Part shown: in pieces, positions 11,611 through 23,244 of the stretch
Position numbering within the stretch: the stretch's first letter is position 1
How the letters are laid out: every line of letters starts with the position of its first letter
Assembly: GCA_024180945.1 (NCBI GenBank)
Contig: JAKSGN010000038.1
Span: 3,244,556-3,308,555, forward strand
DNA length: 64,000 nt
Direction of reading: 5' to 3'
From: Macrophomina tecta
Taxonomy: Eukaryota; Ascomycota; Dothideomycetes; Botryosphaeriales; Botryosphaeriaceae
Program-made: the position numbers and the translations under genes
The notes under the pieces: model-generated
What the model was told of the DNA's origin: nothing
Seen by the model: the letters and a program-made list of their open reading frames with translations, nothing else
Database searches by the model: none

Positions 11611-13615
11611 GTTGGAAGCGTCGTTCTAGATTGGAATCCGCGTTCTAGACGGTGGGATATTTTAGAGGGAGGTGTTTTCCTTGGGCTAGATGGTTGGCGT
11701 TCTCGGGGGGAAATGGAGTAGGTAATGTTTTATAGTAAGCGAATGTTGACTTTGATTTTACTATCCTGATTGCATGTAGACCTTGCGGTGTCTGGGAGCT
11801 CATTGCTGTTGCGTTGTGGTCCCGGCCTATGAAATCACCGGAATCTCTGATCTGCTCTAACATTACGGACAGTGACACCCGTGATGTACATACAGTCCAA
11901 ACCGTCCTCCGGACGCAAATGTCCAACTAATCCTACTTTTTTTTTTTATTATTTTTTGGGCTCAGAAATCCAATCCTTCATCGAGTCAGAATTCGTACGC
12001 ACATATTATTGACATGAGCCGACGGTGCTCTGCGCAAGAATCTGGTGGCATTGATGCTTTTTGAGTTCGGCATCGCTATATGGAGATCCCTAGCCGCGTC
12101 ATTTAAGATGACTAACCCAAATACGGACGTTCTAGAATGGGAACAACCGAATTTGGTTCAGGGTCTCGCTCTCCTCGACGTTAGTTAGTGTTGGAACGAA
12201 AAAGCGTGACGCCACGCTCAGAAATCCGAGCTGGCAGGCGTTCCTTAAATCCAACAGTTAGCCATCAGTCCACAATTACTTAGGCAACGCATACTATGTC
12301 CAATCGAGTTCCTGAAGCACGGGCCAAGAACACTGAGTCGAGTCCGTCGTCCCAGTAAGTCTCCGTGGATTCCGCGCTTTGTCGAGAGGGGCCGCAGATA
12401 AGGAAGACTTAAGCCTAGCGACGCCTTGTGGCCCAGGCGTATGAATGCTGCAACGGCTTCTGACAGCGCTCTAGCTACCTACTAACTCTATGAAGAATTT
12501 ATCTGAAGCAGTCGCCTGCTGAATGCTTGTTTTCATGCACGTTCTCTCGCGCTCAACTCCGGTCCCCTTCGGTCAACTTCGGACGTAAAAAGGCATATTT
12601 GCGCGACTCGTATTCGGGATGGGCTGAAGACGGCTCTAGAGCAACCCGAACCGTCGTTCAACAGAGTTTTCTGGCCGATTTTTCGCGTAGCTCGGTGCCC
12701 GTCATTGGTCCTGGCGAGCGTTGGCTTCGACGAACGACGGCCCTTTCCTGTGTGGGTTTTCCCCTTCCTACGTACGAAGTTGTGTCCATTTGCATACACT
12801 CACTTACGCGAGCCCTAAGCTTCCATGCGAAGGCCCTGCACTCCGAGCTTTTCATCCGGCTGTCTGTAGGTTATCAGGCTCATAGCTGAACAAGGTATTT
12901 GAGGCACAACCTTGAGCGGTTGGAGCACGGCCTTGGCTTGCTCTCTGGATATCATCTTCGCATGTTGTTGCCTATTCGCCACCACGGCGCTGATATGGCC
13001 TAACCCTTTGCGGCTCCTGGACTGATCACCTCCTCAGGCGCTTATGTTCGAACGTAGGGCAGTTTGTCCCGTCACGGATGGGCCAGTTAAATGACATCAG
13101 TCCACAAGCATGCATCAAGCATCAACGCCAAGTATAGACCTCTTCGCTTTTCTGAATAGGAGAACCTTATGGGATGGCCAAATGGACCATTCTAAGTAGC
13201 TATTTCCGGATGCTAGGGCGCCATTTGTGGGATAAGCCATTGGACATCCGCACGCAAGGGCCGGGTAGTCGTCAGTCGCCCGCAAATGCGGAGGGTGAAG
13301 TCACCTCGGTCTCCCAACCCCCACCCTTCGGACTCGACACGCCTTGTCATTCATGGTTGGACACTTTCCTCTTACAAATTAGTAAATGCCCGAACCGGCA
13401 AAGCGTGGTACCTACGACACGAGGGTCAAAGCCTCTCCACAACGTAAGGATCATGCAACAACACATGAGCCTTACGAACAGCTACATTTGGGTCTTACAG
13501 CGAAGGAGAGCTACGTCTCCCGGCTAGATGATCGGCCTGCTTTCCTCCCTCCAGCAACATCCAGAGAAAATCCTAATCTGACCTCGCACTTGCTCGCTCC
13601 TATCGCCCGTTTATC
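11611..13615. other. Gene-poor interval
   Basis: Two kilobases without a supported gene. The first 400 bp would include the reductase 3' end. Frames at 12527-12889 and 13174-13745 have no domain, no signal peptide and no convincing splice sites. A T-rich run lies at about 11938-11956. Confidence 0.45.
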
Positions 13616-14283
13616 ATGCACTTCACCGCCCTCGCTCTCGCCCCCAGCACAGCCCTCGCGCCTGCCCTTGCTGGACGCCCCGTGGCCGCCCGCCAGGCCG
13701 AGCTCGCGACCGAGTGCCAGCTCTCGTCAACGCCCGAGCGCCTGATATCCAGGACTGCTTCAGAAAGGTTCGTCCGGCCTCGTCCCCGCTTCCCTCGCTC
13801 CCACCTCCACGCCATATGCTGACCTGGTTCCTCTCCACAGCTGTGCGCCAGCTGCTACGGCGCCGCCCAGATGGCTGTAAGTCCGACCAGAGAAACAGAA
13901 GGCGCTGGACGCGCATAGAGTCCCAACCGACTGAGTGACTGACGCCCGTCACCGCAGCGTGGCGCCGGCGCCGGGCCGACCTGCGTCACCACGCAGCTCG
14001 CGGTGAGTGGCGCGCATCGCCAGCGGACCGGAATTGCGCTGGCTCATTACCTGACAGGCGTGGACGGTGGAGGCGAGGGGTTTCGGCATGCAGCAGTGCG
14101 CGCAGCTCGGCACGGCGAGCGGCACCGTGATGTGCGTTTCGGGGAAGGTTGCGGTGAGTTTCTTTCGGGCGTGGTCCGCTGAGGAGGTGGGTGCTGGCGC
14201 GGGGCGTGCAAGAGTGGATTGATGCGGCGAACTGCAAGGCTGGAGGGGCTGGGAGCGGCAAGTTGGAGATATTAGTGCGGTAA
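13616..14283 (+). pseudogene. Small secreted cysteine-rich protein, five exons, 1-nt frameshift
   Basis: Exons 13616-13767, 13841-13876, 13958-14002, 14058-14153 and 14215-14283 join in frame, apart from one missing base near 13720/13721 in exon 1. Before it the frame reads MHFTALALAPSTALAPALAG (a signal-peptide-like start), then AARQAELATEC. After it the frame reads LVNARAPDIQDCFRKLCASC. The later exons add TCVTTQLA, FGMQQCAQ, GTVMCVSGK and DAANCKAG. With the base restored the protein would have about 131 residues and eight cysteines (TEC, QDC, KLC, ASC, PTC, QQC, VMC, ANC). Exon 1 is 152 nt, one short of the multiple of three its neighbours need, which supports a 1-nt deletion. Function unknown; size, signal and cysteine spacing suit an apoplastic effector-like or antimicrobial protein. 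No family recognised. Confidence 0.55.
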
Positions 14284-14361
14284 TAGATTAATGCCAAAGG
14301 CTCCTGTGAGTGTTTCGGGGGAGGAGTTGGGCGGTGTCCAGTCCACGGTGCCATGCTCTCG

Positions 14362-15215
14362 TTAGGAAGGAAGAGCTCGATCATCGAGTACTCGAGGAAA
14401 AATGTCCAGTGTCGTTCCGGGTAAGAGACTCTTGTCCTCACGTACATGCAGGCTTTGCTGAAAAGCCCACCTCATGAACGCGGAATGTGATTCGTTCCAA
14501 GCCGGGTCAGCGAGAGCTTCCTTCACCTCTGCTGGCCATAGCTCAAGGAGTTTCGCATGTACTGTCTCTTTACCGCACAAATTGATGGCGTATAGTACAA
14601 TTTGCGGTAATTTTGATTTCTCCGCTTCGAAAGTTTCATGAGGCTCGGCTACGATGGCGAGGCGTTGAAGAAGTTTAACAGACGGGTCTGCTAACGTCCT
14701 CCCATTCTGAAAGATGACTCCGTCCAGAAGGTTAGTTATTGTTGAGGTAAGTCCAACGATCACAGACCAGTTCAAGAAGAGCCGAGGGTGTGCAGCTGTA
14801 ACGTCGGACAGCGTTTTCCCGACAGAATCTTTGGTGTTTGTGTAGTTGTGTGCGCGGTCGACCCTAAGGGCTGCCCGCAGGGTCCACCAATAGTATAGAC
14901 TGGTCGAGGATGAAGTCTTTTGAAAGCTTTTTCGCATTCGTAGTAAGCAAATATGCACCAGCCTTCTCCAGCTTTTCTGGGGTGAATGTGATGCCGACGA
15001 GTACGACCGCTTTCTTGCGACTCCGCCGCCAACGAGTTGCCATAGGATGACCCAATCCGGTACTGGGTATAAAACGAGAGCACGTTTCCTATACTCTCAC
15101 GGCTTGCTTCGGACACTCTGGCGGCTCCAGGCTTGTCAGATGACCCCGAAAAGAGCTTCAGAGCTACCAGAAGAATGTTCAAACGTAAAAGGATGGGACT
15201 GGAAGTTAGCCCCAT
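14362..15215 (-). pseudogene. Uncharacterised protein gene with frameshifts
   Basis: Three overlapping minus-strand frames look like successive parts of one protein. The first has LRLNILLVALKLFSGSSDKP, the second KKAVVLVGITFTPEKLEKAG, and the third RLFLNWSVIVGLTSTITNLL through to DDRALPS at 14362. They switch frame near 15020 and 14880 without clear splice sites. Composition is protein-like, but I recognise no domain, catalytic motif or membrane segment. It may be a decayed fungal gene or a fragment of a repeat. Low confidence in limits. Confidence 0.3.
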
Positions 15216-16120
15216 GGAGGCGCTTAAAAATATGGCTACGGCGTGGAGTCGTCTTCAAGGAGTGAGGACAGAGGAGGCCGTTTTTGAGGTTCAAAGATAG
15301 TTTTAGGGAACTCCTGAATGCTATTCGATGTGTCTATAGGCTAAATTTGTATGTGGAGCGAATCAAAGGAAGTGAAGACGTATTCAGCGAAGCCTCACCT
15401 GGTATTACAGCTCGCACGCCTCTAGCTTGAGGCTCCGCAACTCAACACCATGCCAAGCATCTTCAAACTACTAATCATCAAGCGCTTGCAAGACTCCCTA
15501 CTTTTCTTAGCAAGAGGGGCCTCTAGCAAGCGCTTGCCAAGAATCTCTTGTGGTTTGCTTGCTTACTTACTGGATACCCTTAAGTCATTCATTTGCCAAT
15601 TCCTACCGATCAAGCGCGAATTCCATCAATTTTCAGAAGCATCTATAGCAGCTGGGCAAGCTAGCGAGAGTTGAGACGCAGATAGTTTTGTTGGCGGCGA
15701 CATTATCGCCAGCAGAAAAAGGCAGGCTGTACAAGAGTATAGGATGGATGGCGGACGAGGTAAAGACGTTCAGGGGATAGACGGTGCAGAATAATGTACG
15801 GCAGCTGGCAGTCAGTAGGCAGGGGAGCAGTAGGAGGGAACTGGAGGATTTAGTGGCAGAGTTGGTGGAGCGAGAGTTGGCGGCTTCGACGGAGAGACAG
15901 GTAATAGTTGCATACTCGGAGGCTCATGTGCCTGAACCCCATCAGATATAAAAATAGATTTGTTGAAAATCTTTTCTACATTTACGAACTAGACTGCAAA
16001 AGAATGTGACTCTGTAGCGAAGTCTTAGTAGGCAGGCCTACCGCGCCATCGCCAAGTACAACAAAAGAAAAATCTTAGAAGGACGAGGCCGGAAGGCCGA
16101 CCGATTTCAATCCGACTCTC
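15216..16120. other. Gene-poor interval with a decayed coding patch
   Basis: A plus-strand patch at about 15650-15930 translates to LSPAEKGRLYKSIGWMADEV, an in-frame stop, then NNVRQLAVSRQGSSRRELED. It is helix-forming and protein-like but broken. It could be a remnant of a repeat-borne gene. Nothing else here is supported. Confidence 0.3.
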
Positions 16121-16572
16121 CTAGCACCCACCAACATCAGGAGACACGTTGAAGTTGAACAACTTGTTCCTATCAAAATCGCAGTATCCGATACCACCAG
16201 CCACTGTCCAGGTGCTGCAAGTCCCGCATTCGCCGCGCTGAATGATGAGTCCACAGTTATTCGCAAGGTTATCGATCCGTATAAGGCCCTCTTAGCTATG
16301 ATAAGCTTGTTTATCCGATGAATAGAAAGATTTTTGAGTAACATACTCTCCCTAGCAACGGATTGCTTGAAAGCGACTGAAGTTGATGGCTGACCCGGCT
16401 TTGCCTAGGAGTGGAGTCAGTACATAGACGTGTAAAATATATTCTCCTGGCATACCAAAGCGCCATAGATGCAGCAGGCATCGAAAGGTTGGTTGGGAAG
16501 CGCAGGGCACTTCTGAGCATCTACTAGCCCGCATGCTAGAAATGGAAGCAGAGTTGCAAATGTCAACTGCAT
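16121..16572 (-). CDS. Small secreted protein with eight cysteines, intact
   Basis: Exons 16572-16456, 16404-16347 and 16290-16121 join in frame through GT-AG introns of 51 and 56 nt to give 114 residues. The start MQLTFATLLPFLACGLVDAQ is a clear signal peptide with a likely cut after VDA. The mature chain has eight cysteines: KC, a CC pair in DACCIYGAL, NNC, GEC, GTC, GYC and a C-terminal GGC. The segment GECGTCSTWTVAGGIGYCDF is compact and probably disulfide-linked. It has no TM segment or GPI signal. A TATA box lies about 75 bp upstream, so the gene looks expressible. I recognise no family. The profile is that of a candidate effector or small extracellular protein. It lies against an AT-rich tandem repeat, a setting where fungal effectors often occur. 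Exon limits are internally consistent; function is unknown. Confidence 0.72.
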
Positions 16573-16647
16573 ATTGAAAGTGCAAGAAGGAGTAGTTCCT
16601 TAGGTAGAAAGATGGGTTATCGAAGGAAATCATGTTGAGAAGGTGGG

Positions 16648-16655
16648 CTTATATA
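16648..16655 (-). promoter_or_regulatory. TATA box of the eight-cysteine secreted protein
   Basis: The minus strand reads TATATAAG about 75 bp before the ATG at 16572, a normal position for a fungal TATA element. Confidence 0.45.
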
Positions 16656-16676
16656 CGAGTACAGTGATATATATTT

Positions 16677-17080
16677 CTCTTTTCTATTTAAGGATTAGAA
16701 CTATCTTATCCGTTGTTGCATGTGTAATCCTTATTCTTTATGGCAGAGAGTTTAGATTGTTTCTTCTCTATTAAAGCTTAAGGGATTGACATTAAAATTC
16801 AGCCATAACTATATATACGATTCCGTGCAGATATATTAGGAGTAGAGATGAGAATTAAAATTCAGCCATAAACTATATATACGATTCGAAGTGTATACGG
16901 TAGGAATTAATTCCTCTTTTCTACTTAAGGACCGGAACTATCTTATCCGTTCTTATATATAATCCTTATTCTTTACGGCGTTTAGTTTAGATTGTTTCGT
17001 CTCTATTAAAACTGAAGGGATTAGGATTAAAATTCAGCCATAAACTATACATACGATTCGGCGTGCATGCGGTAGGAGTG
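16677..17080. repeat. AT-rich imperfect tandem duplication, about 237-bp period
   Basis: Two diverged copies start at about 16677 and 16914. Both contain the block reading AACTATCTTATCCGTT, a TAATCCTTATTCTTTA block and an ATTCAGCCATAA-ACTATATA block; the last also occurs a third time at about 16855. Differences between copies are mostly transitions. This is the most AT-rich stretch before the terminal satellite and directly flanks the secreted-protein gene. Confidence 0.65.
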
Positions 17081-19161
17081 GGAACCCGCCTTCGCGCTCC
17101 GCCCTACTGCTTAAAATAGCATAGCACTCTTAGAGCGCCATCATATAGTCTTAAGCTTCGTATAACCCACTTTTGCCTACTTATCACGCCATTTAGTTCA
17201 AGAAGTCGAGAGGCGTGGGAGACCCTCCCACACAGGCTTTTCGAGTAGTCGTGACTCGGACGGAACACGGACGGCAGTGTTACAGCGGGTGCCTACCGTT
17301 ATTGGATTCCAGTCGGTAATGCGTCAACTGTTGGCCTATCAGTCGAAAAAAAGGTACTGCATCTTACGGCGCAGCCTCCACAGGGTGAGGAAGGTAGGAT
17401 CAGTTCCCTTGGAAGGCGAAGTCGACCCACCCGCTCAGTTGCCGCAACTAACTTATCGCAGCACGCTCACTGAGCGTAGAGATTGTATGTACTTTCCTAC
17501 TTGTACATAAAACACACGCCTTAGATAGCTTTGACCTTCGTGGCCATCTTGACAATAATTCAGTGCACTTGTTAGCAATACGGCCTTCGCACGCAGTGCT
17601 CCGTCTCATCACTTTTCGACGTGTTCCCACCCTCTTTTTGTACCCACTCGAGCAAACCCCCTCGACAGGTCTTCTCGCTCTTCGATGTTTGGATCCGTAG
17701 AGGCAGAGGCCCGCCGTTACACTGCAATGATCACCCCGGTAGCTGATCGTGCCCCAACAACTCTATATACTGAGGTGGTTCGTAACAGTCAGGAGGCCAC
17801 CATACCGCAAGTCATGGTGTTGGAAGAGGCAAAAGTCAAGCACATGTGGAATTCAACTACATCTTCCGGTGGAAGTAGATTGCGGATGTAGGGCCCTACC
17901 TCCTCAAGAACCAATAATACCATCTTCTCAGCGTTTGATGCTTGCTCTTCGGGACATATATTTAGCAAATGTGCACGAGTGAATGAATCTCTCATGCTAC
18001 GCAGCGCGGCTTTGCGGAGAAGTGTTTCACGCATTCCATTTTCCCATCCGGTGATGCGCCAACCCCCACCAGGGTTGAGTTCCGATGGCGGGCCTAACAA
18101 ACGAAAAGTTGGGGTATGAGTTCTGGGGGTCGAGTCAAGATGAGTATAGAATAATCTACAAAGCGTAAGTGAGCCTTCCATATATTAACATGTTAGGTAG
18201 TCGTGGTAATAAGTAAACCTAAAGTAGATAAACGGTGATAATATTAATTTATCTAGAAGATTTCGTCTTCCAAAAATACGAGAAAAGCTTACGGCGAGGC
18301 AGAATCTTCAAGAGACGAAAGCCAAATATCACCGCGATAGTTAAACGCACCTTAGCGGAAATGCTGTGCAAGAATTATATGTGGCGGTGGCTTGACCAGA
18401 AGGAGCTTATTGGGGTCGCGCGGGGGCAGAGGGAGGGGGGCGGGTTTGAATTCTTGGTGTTTTGGAAAAAACAGCCGCAGGAAACGGTACAAAACCCCTC
18501 TAAAAACGGGGGCAAATTTCCCTAAAACTCGTGTTGAGGTATAGACCCTTGAGGTTTAATGTACGCTACATCATTGTTGGTTCTAGACCTGAAGGAGCGG
18601 ACGCGATCGCAATCTTCCATGAGAACCCCTAGTCAAATTTATAACTATTGTATTGAATAAACAAAGGGCAATCTGACACTGTCTTCTATTACAATTTTCC
18701 TCTGCAGATTCTAGGAGAGCGATAGTCCTACGAATCAAGCGTTGGCATTTCGTCATGAGAAAAGAGCTCATTCTAATACAGTCACGATAAGGAACTGGTA
18801 AAAGCTTGCGAAATGAAAAGATACAGCTCACACCAGAAATGATTGTGAAGAGATAATAGTTCTCAGTTAGAAATAGGCTGCAATGCTGCAGATGAGAGCT
18901 CATAGCTTCACGGACGACGAAGGGTAGCGGTAAATCAGAATAAAAACTCAATGAAATAGTCAGAACTTGTCACCCTCGAACACGAAGTATGCCAGCTGGC
19001 AAGCGAATGGAAGAACAAACCACGTCCACAACCCGAGAGCATCATTTACCAAACCAAAAAAGGATGGTGGACAGATAAGGCTGCACGAATTTGACGTCAA
19101 TCCTGCTAGCGTATCCAGTGCACACGGCCAGGCCTCAACTGTTCAGGCACGCACATGCAAA
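17081..19161. other. Gene-poor interval, weak open frames only
   Basis: A minus-strand frame at 17789-18181 (130 codons, containing LLVLEEVGPYIRNLLPPEDV) and a plus-strand frame at 18235-18525 (96 codons, basic) are the longest. Neither has a recognised domain, signal peptide or splice partners. They may be pseudogene or repeat debris. Confidence 0.35.
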
Positions 19162-20271
19162 TCAAGAGTAAGCCGCAATAGACTCCCGCAGCGTGGCATC
19201 AATCGCCGCCTTCTGCGCCTTCGCACACTCACTACGAGACGGAATCAGGTCAATGATTGCAAAAGCCAGCTGATCAACAACAGCCTCAACCTGCCGCAGC
19301 ACCGCGGCAATGGGCGCGCCAATGGGATTGATCTGAGCAGCACGCTCCCGGAAGTCCGCCCCACCGATCAGGAACCGGTCGAACGGGTTATCCTCGAACT
19401 CCGTATCGTCGTCCCTTTCAACAAGAGCCGACAGTTCGCTCGGCAACGCCGCGTCGCCAAACGGCCCGGTGATGAGTAGTTCCGCCTGACCGATGAGGAT
19501 GTGTAGCAGAGCCTGGTGCACGCGCACGAACGAGATGAGCGCGATGACGATGGCGTCTGAGGCGTCGCCTGGGTCCGGGTCATCGGCCGTGACGGCGGTC
19601 GGGTTGAAGGGCGGGAGCGAGGTGATACGCGGGATGCTGGACGTCAGGGAGACGACGATGTCGCGCAAGCCGCTGGCCACTTGCATGATGGGTGCGTTGA
19701 ACTGGTGTGCGGCGGGCTCGCGGTCCGCGCCGCGCGTGACGGCGCTGCCGCCGATCCTTCTAGCCGCAACTTGCAGGTTCTGCGAGACGAGAGTCCCTTC
19801 GTTGATGCCGTCAATGACCTCTTGCGCGGTTTTGGAGATGGTTGAGGCAAGAGTGCCGAGCGGGCAGTCGGCGGTGGCGTTGGCGGTCGGGGTGCCGCTA
19901 CTGCTGATGGAAGTGAGTTGGGGGCGATCCGTGAAGTCTGCGGTCGGAGTGCCGTCGAATGCGGCACATGATCTTCCCACGGATGTGAAAATGATGGTCT
20001 CGGCTGCAGATGAATCGTCGGTGGCAGTGTACGTTCTGGAGATAAGCGAAGCCTGGGGAGGCAGAGTGATTGTCTGGGTGCCTGGAACAAATATTCCGTC
20101 GTTAATGCCAACAATCGCAAAGGGATCGACGGTTGAACCACAGCCGGGAACGGTAGTGGAGAAAGGGTCGGCATTGGGTGGCAAGGGGATTGTGAGCGTC
20201 TGGAGCGGACTGGATAAGGCTGCCCCTAGAGCAGGACCGATGAAAGGAGCAGCAGCTATGACAAAGTTCAT
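19162..20271 (-). CDS. Uncharacterised secreted protein, 369 aa
   Basis: A single uninterrupted exon. The N-terminus MNFVIAAAPFIGPALGAALS is a signal peptide. The mature protein is rich in Ser, Thr, Ala and Pro, with a beta-rich first half (LQTLTIPLPPNADPFSTTVP, TQTITLPPQASLIS) containing three cysteines. The helical second half (GLRDIVVSLTSSIP, DAIVIALISFVRVHQALLHI, GAPIAAVLRQVEAVVDQLAF) ends in SRSECAKAQKAAIDATLRES. No catalytic motif or GPI signal is evident. A TATA element on the minus strand at 20348-20357 lies about 80 bp before the ATG, which supports this start. It could be a cell-surface or extracellular structural protein; I do not recognise the family. Confidence 0.7.
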   Translation of the reverse strand: MNFVIAAAPFIGPALGAALSSPLQTLTIPLPPNADPFSTTVPGCGSTVDPFAIVGINDGIFVPGTQTITLPPQASLISRTYTATDDSSAAETIIFTSVGRSCAAFDGTPTADFTDRPQLTSISSSGTPTANATADCPLGTLASTISKTAQEVIDGINEGTLVSQNLQVAARRIGGSAVTRGADREPAAHQFNAPIMQVASGLRDIVVSLTSSIPRITSLPPFNPTAVTADDPDPGDASDAIVIALISFVRVHQALLHILIGQAELLITGPFGDAALPSELSALVERDDDTEFEDNPFDRFLIGGADFRERAAQINPIGAPIAAVLRQVEAVVDQLAFAIIDLIPSRSECAKAQKAAIDATLRESIAAYS

Positions 20272-21683
20272 AATGGATAGTGTCCTTCTGAGAAGAATTG
20301 AAAGTGCCGTAGTATCCGACTGGCTTTGCTATGCTGATTTGTCCCATCTATATATAGTGTGTGGGGAGAACTCCCCTGGCCTCATTTTTGAACGGCACAT
20401 ACACTGACGTCCGGAAGCTGACAGCCTCGCTACTTACAATCATGCACTTTGCCTGCGGTGACCTCGATCACACGTGCTACTCGATTTTTCTATGACCAGC
20501 ATCGTATCTGCAGCACTGCAGGGAATATTCGCTAAGAGCATCATTCGTGCGCGAAGATACTAATGCAGATGTTACGACAACGCACCCGCACAGGTCTGGA
20601 ATAGTGCGACCTGACTTGAAAATGGTCTTGGTCATTTACGTCAACTTCATGTCGCAGTCAGTTTTTCAAAGTCGGCTATCAACAACGGCTTGGTACAATT
20701 ACTCATTCCTTGATCAGCTGAGATCACTCCGTGAAGTGCGTAATAACACGCAGAAGCAGCGCGGCCTGCCGGAAAGTCTGACATGCCACGGACTTCTTGC
20801 TCGAAATATGGCCAATCGCTGCAGAGCCACCCTTGATTGGCCCGATATTGTCATTCATGGCCATCGAATAGATAACAAGTGGGCCATGCCGTGGCCTGTG
20901 CCAGCCGATAGCTTTCATTTACCCCTCATTGCGTTCCGTGGTCACTGAATACATGACGGATATGCAAAGGCCCGGCGTAACACTCCCTGAATCGTACAGG
21001 ATCTACAACTAACCGGCCCACAAGGTATCGCTCCGCACCTTGGGTTGCAATAGGTTGGAGCGAGGGCTTTTTTGGACAGCTATTGTGTACTATGGAAACT
21101 GGCAGGGACCAGCCCTCGCCTGAAACGCTGTGAGCGTATCACACAACGAAGTTTCTCGCTCAGCAGTCCCACCGATCGCTTAGCACAGGCTGGAAGCCAT
21201 AAACTTTTTGCCATGAGAATATTGCTGTGAGCAGCATCGAGCAGCTTTCCAAATTGGATCTAAAACGTCGGACTCGTCCTCAGCTCTGTAATGTAGAAAA
21301 ATAAATAAGTAGACGACTACACCACTGCGTGGCAGGGGACCAGCTATCTCTTCCTACTCAATCAGCCCCATGATTCCTTTTTATTTCGATCTGGTACTTA
21401 TGACTGATCCTATTTGCCCAAGGTGCCAGGATCAGACGACTCTCAGGATGGCCCGCTCCCCTGATGCAATAAAACGACACAAGTACACAACGCACTATCT
21501 CGAAGGCCAACAACAAATCCCGCGCTGGTGATCTGTCCCACGTTGAAGAATGAGAGGAAACTTAGCCAACTTATTTGAAGTTTCAGAGACTTCAAATCCA
21601 CGGAGCTATATGCACTACACCATGTTCACCCACTGGTAAGAAGCATCCCACGACATCACCACGTCGACAGGGCTATAAGCCCA
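20272..21683. other. Intergenic interval
   Basis: Contains the TATA element (20348-20357) of the secreted-protein gene on the minus strand. A plus-strand frame at 20547-20948 has no recognisable domain. No gene supported. Confidence 0.4.
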
Positions 21684-23060
21684 TGCGCATCGCCATACTA
21701 GGTGGCGGAATCACCGATCTCGCAGCAACGTTTTACGCCAGCCGCTGCTTCCTTGATGCCACCATTGCCCTCTCTGAGCGCTCCCGCCTTGGTGGCATCA
21801 TCGGCCCCGTCTACACCCGCCTATACGACACACCCGTCCGCGACACTAGCCCTCGTGCCCTCCGCGCCAACGCTTCGCGCGCAATCGTAACGCTCGACCT
21901 GGTGAGCCCCCTCCCAGCCTGCACGCTCCCTTTACCTCCGGCCCCCTCCCCTCGTCGCAGCCCCTCTCGCAGAAGTAGCGCTGATCGGTCCTCCCCCACC
22001 AGACCGACGCCCTCGATCTCATCTCCCGCCTGCTCCTCGTCCGCAAGCGCCCCCTCCCCGCCGCGTCCTCGCGCTAACATCCTCTTCCCGCGTGGCCACC
22101 TCCTGCGCATCCCCAGCTCCGCCCACCTCCTGCCGCACATCCGGCCGCGCTTCCCTTCCCCCTCCGCCAGTCTCCCATCACCCGATCTCTCACACTGTTC
22201 CCCACCCCTCCTCTCTCTCCCTCTCCTTAAAGCTGGCACCTCGTCATCACCGACTCCTTCTTCGTCTCCCCCCACACCGCCCTCTTCCGCGGTGCCCTCC
22301 TCTCCCACCGCCCCTCCGTCCGCCGCCCGCCCGGCCTCACCGACCTGTCCATCCCTGCGTTCGTAAAACGCCGGTGGGGCCCGCGGGCGGGCGGTGTGGA
22401 GAGGCCGAGCGCCCGGGCGTGCATAGCGAGACCGCGGGAGGCCGAGGGGAGAGCCGGGTTGGGGGGTGTGGTGGGGCAGATGCTGAGAGGTAAGCGTGGT
22501 GAAGCAGGGGATGAGGCAAGGTGGGTGAGGGGGATGCGGGATGGAGTGGCGAAGGCGGTGGCGCGGGGGTTGCGGATGGGGGAGGTGAGGTTTTACAACT
22601 CTGCGGGCGAGATGGGGACGTTGATTGGGGCGTTGGATGGAGGTGAAGGTGAGGGCGGCGGGGAAGGTGGAGGTTTGGCGGTTTTCCTCTGTTACGGTAC
22701 ACCGTTCGTCAAATCGCCCTCCACCATGGATTTGGCTGGATCATCCCCCGTTCTGTGCCCTCGTCGCTGGGCCCAGAGAGTGCTATCAGCGCTGTCTTCG
22801 ACTCTGATGCTTTAACGGACTAGGATGACTTTCCTGGTACGAAGATGGCTGTCGTGCTCGGTGGAGCACTATGGAGTGGATCTTCGGAGTGTCCGACCTC
22901 TAAGACGGCCGTCAGCATGGCGAAGGACGTCGTAAAGAGGTGGTTGGGCGTCGTAGTAGAGCCAATAAGAGCATTAAAAACACTGCATCAGAATGCCACC
23001 CCGCAATACACGGCCGGTCACCACAGTCGTATGGCTGTTGCACGGAGAACTACTGCATGA
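21684..23060 (+). pseudogene. Protoporphyrinogen oxidase (HEM14-like) second copy, decayed
   Basis: The frame from ATG 21684 reads MRIAILGGGITDLAATFYAS, the FAD dinucleotide motif (normally GGGITGLAA), then LGGIIGPVYTRLYDT and ASRAIVTLDL. An intron (21901 to about 22000) leads to TDALDLISRLLLVRK, as in fungal HEM14. A stop with frame change at about 22075 precedes NILFPRGHLLRIPSSAHLLP. Later blocks FFVSPHTALFRGALLSHRPS, LTDLSIPAFVKRRWGP and the C-terminal KMAVVLGGALWSG and PQYTAGHHSRM are in different frames or separated by stops, including TAG near 22821. The enzyme oxidises protoporphyrinogen IX in mitochondria and is needed for haem, so a working copy must lie elsewhere. This is a decayed paralogue. 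Family call rests on ordered matches at both ends. Confidence 0.75.
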
Positions 23061-23244
23061 CTTTGGAAGACGGTTGAGGTTGGCTGGGAAGTTGTACGGA
23101 GGAATTTGCGTACACGACTGCGTGTGGTCAGCGCGAGGCGCAGCCGAAATAATTGGATAAGGAAGGGTCAACAGGGCTTGAGGAGGTTGTGGAAAATGTA
23201 CAGTAGAGGATATTGAGTACCTACGAGGGCTGTTCGAGTCCAGC

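Noticed and set aside
19493..20407. 304-codon plus-strand frame
   Set aside because: Antisense to the secreted-protein gene, which has a signal peptide and a TATA box; the plus frame has neither.
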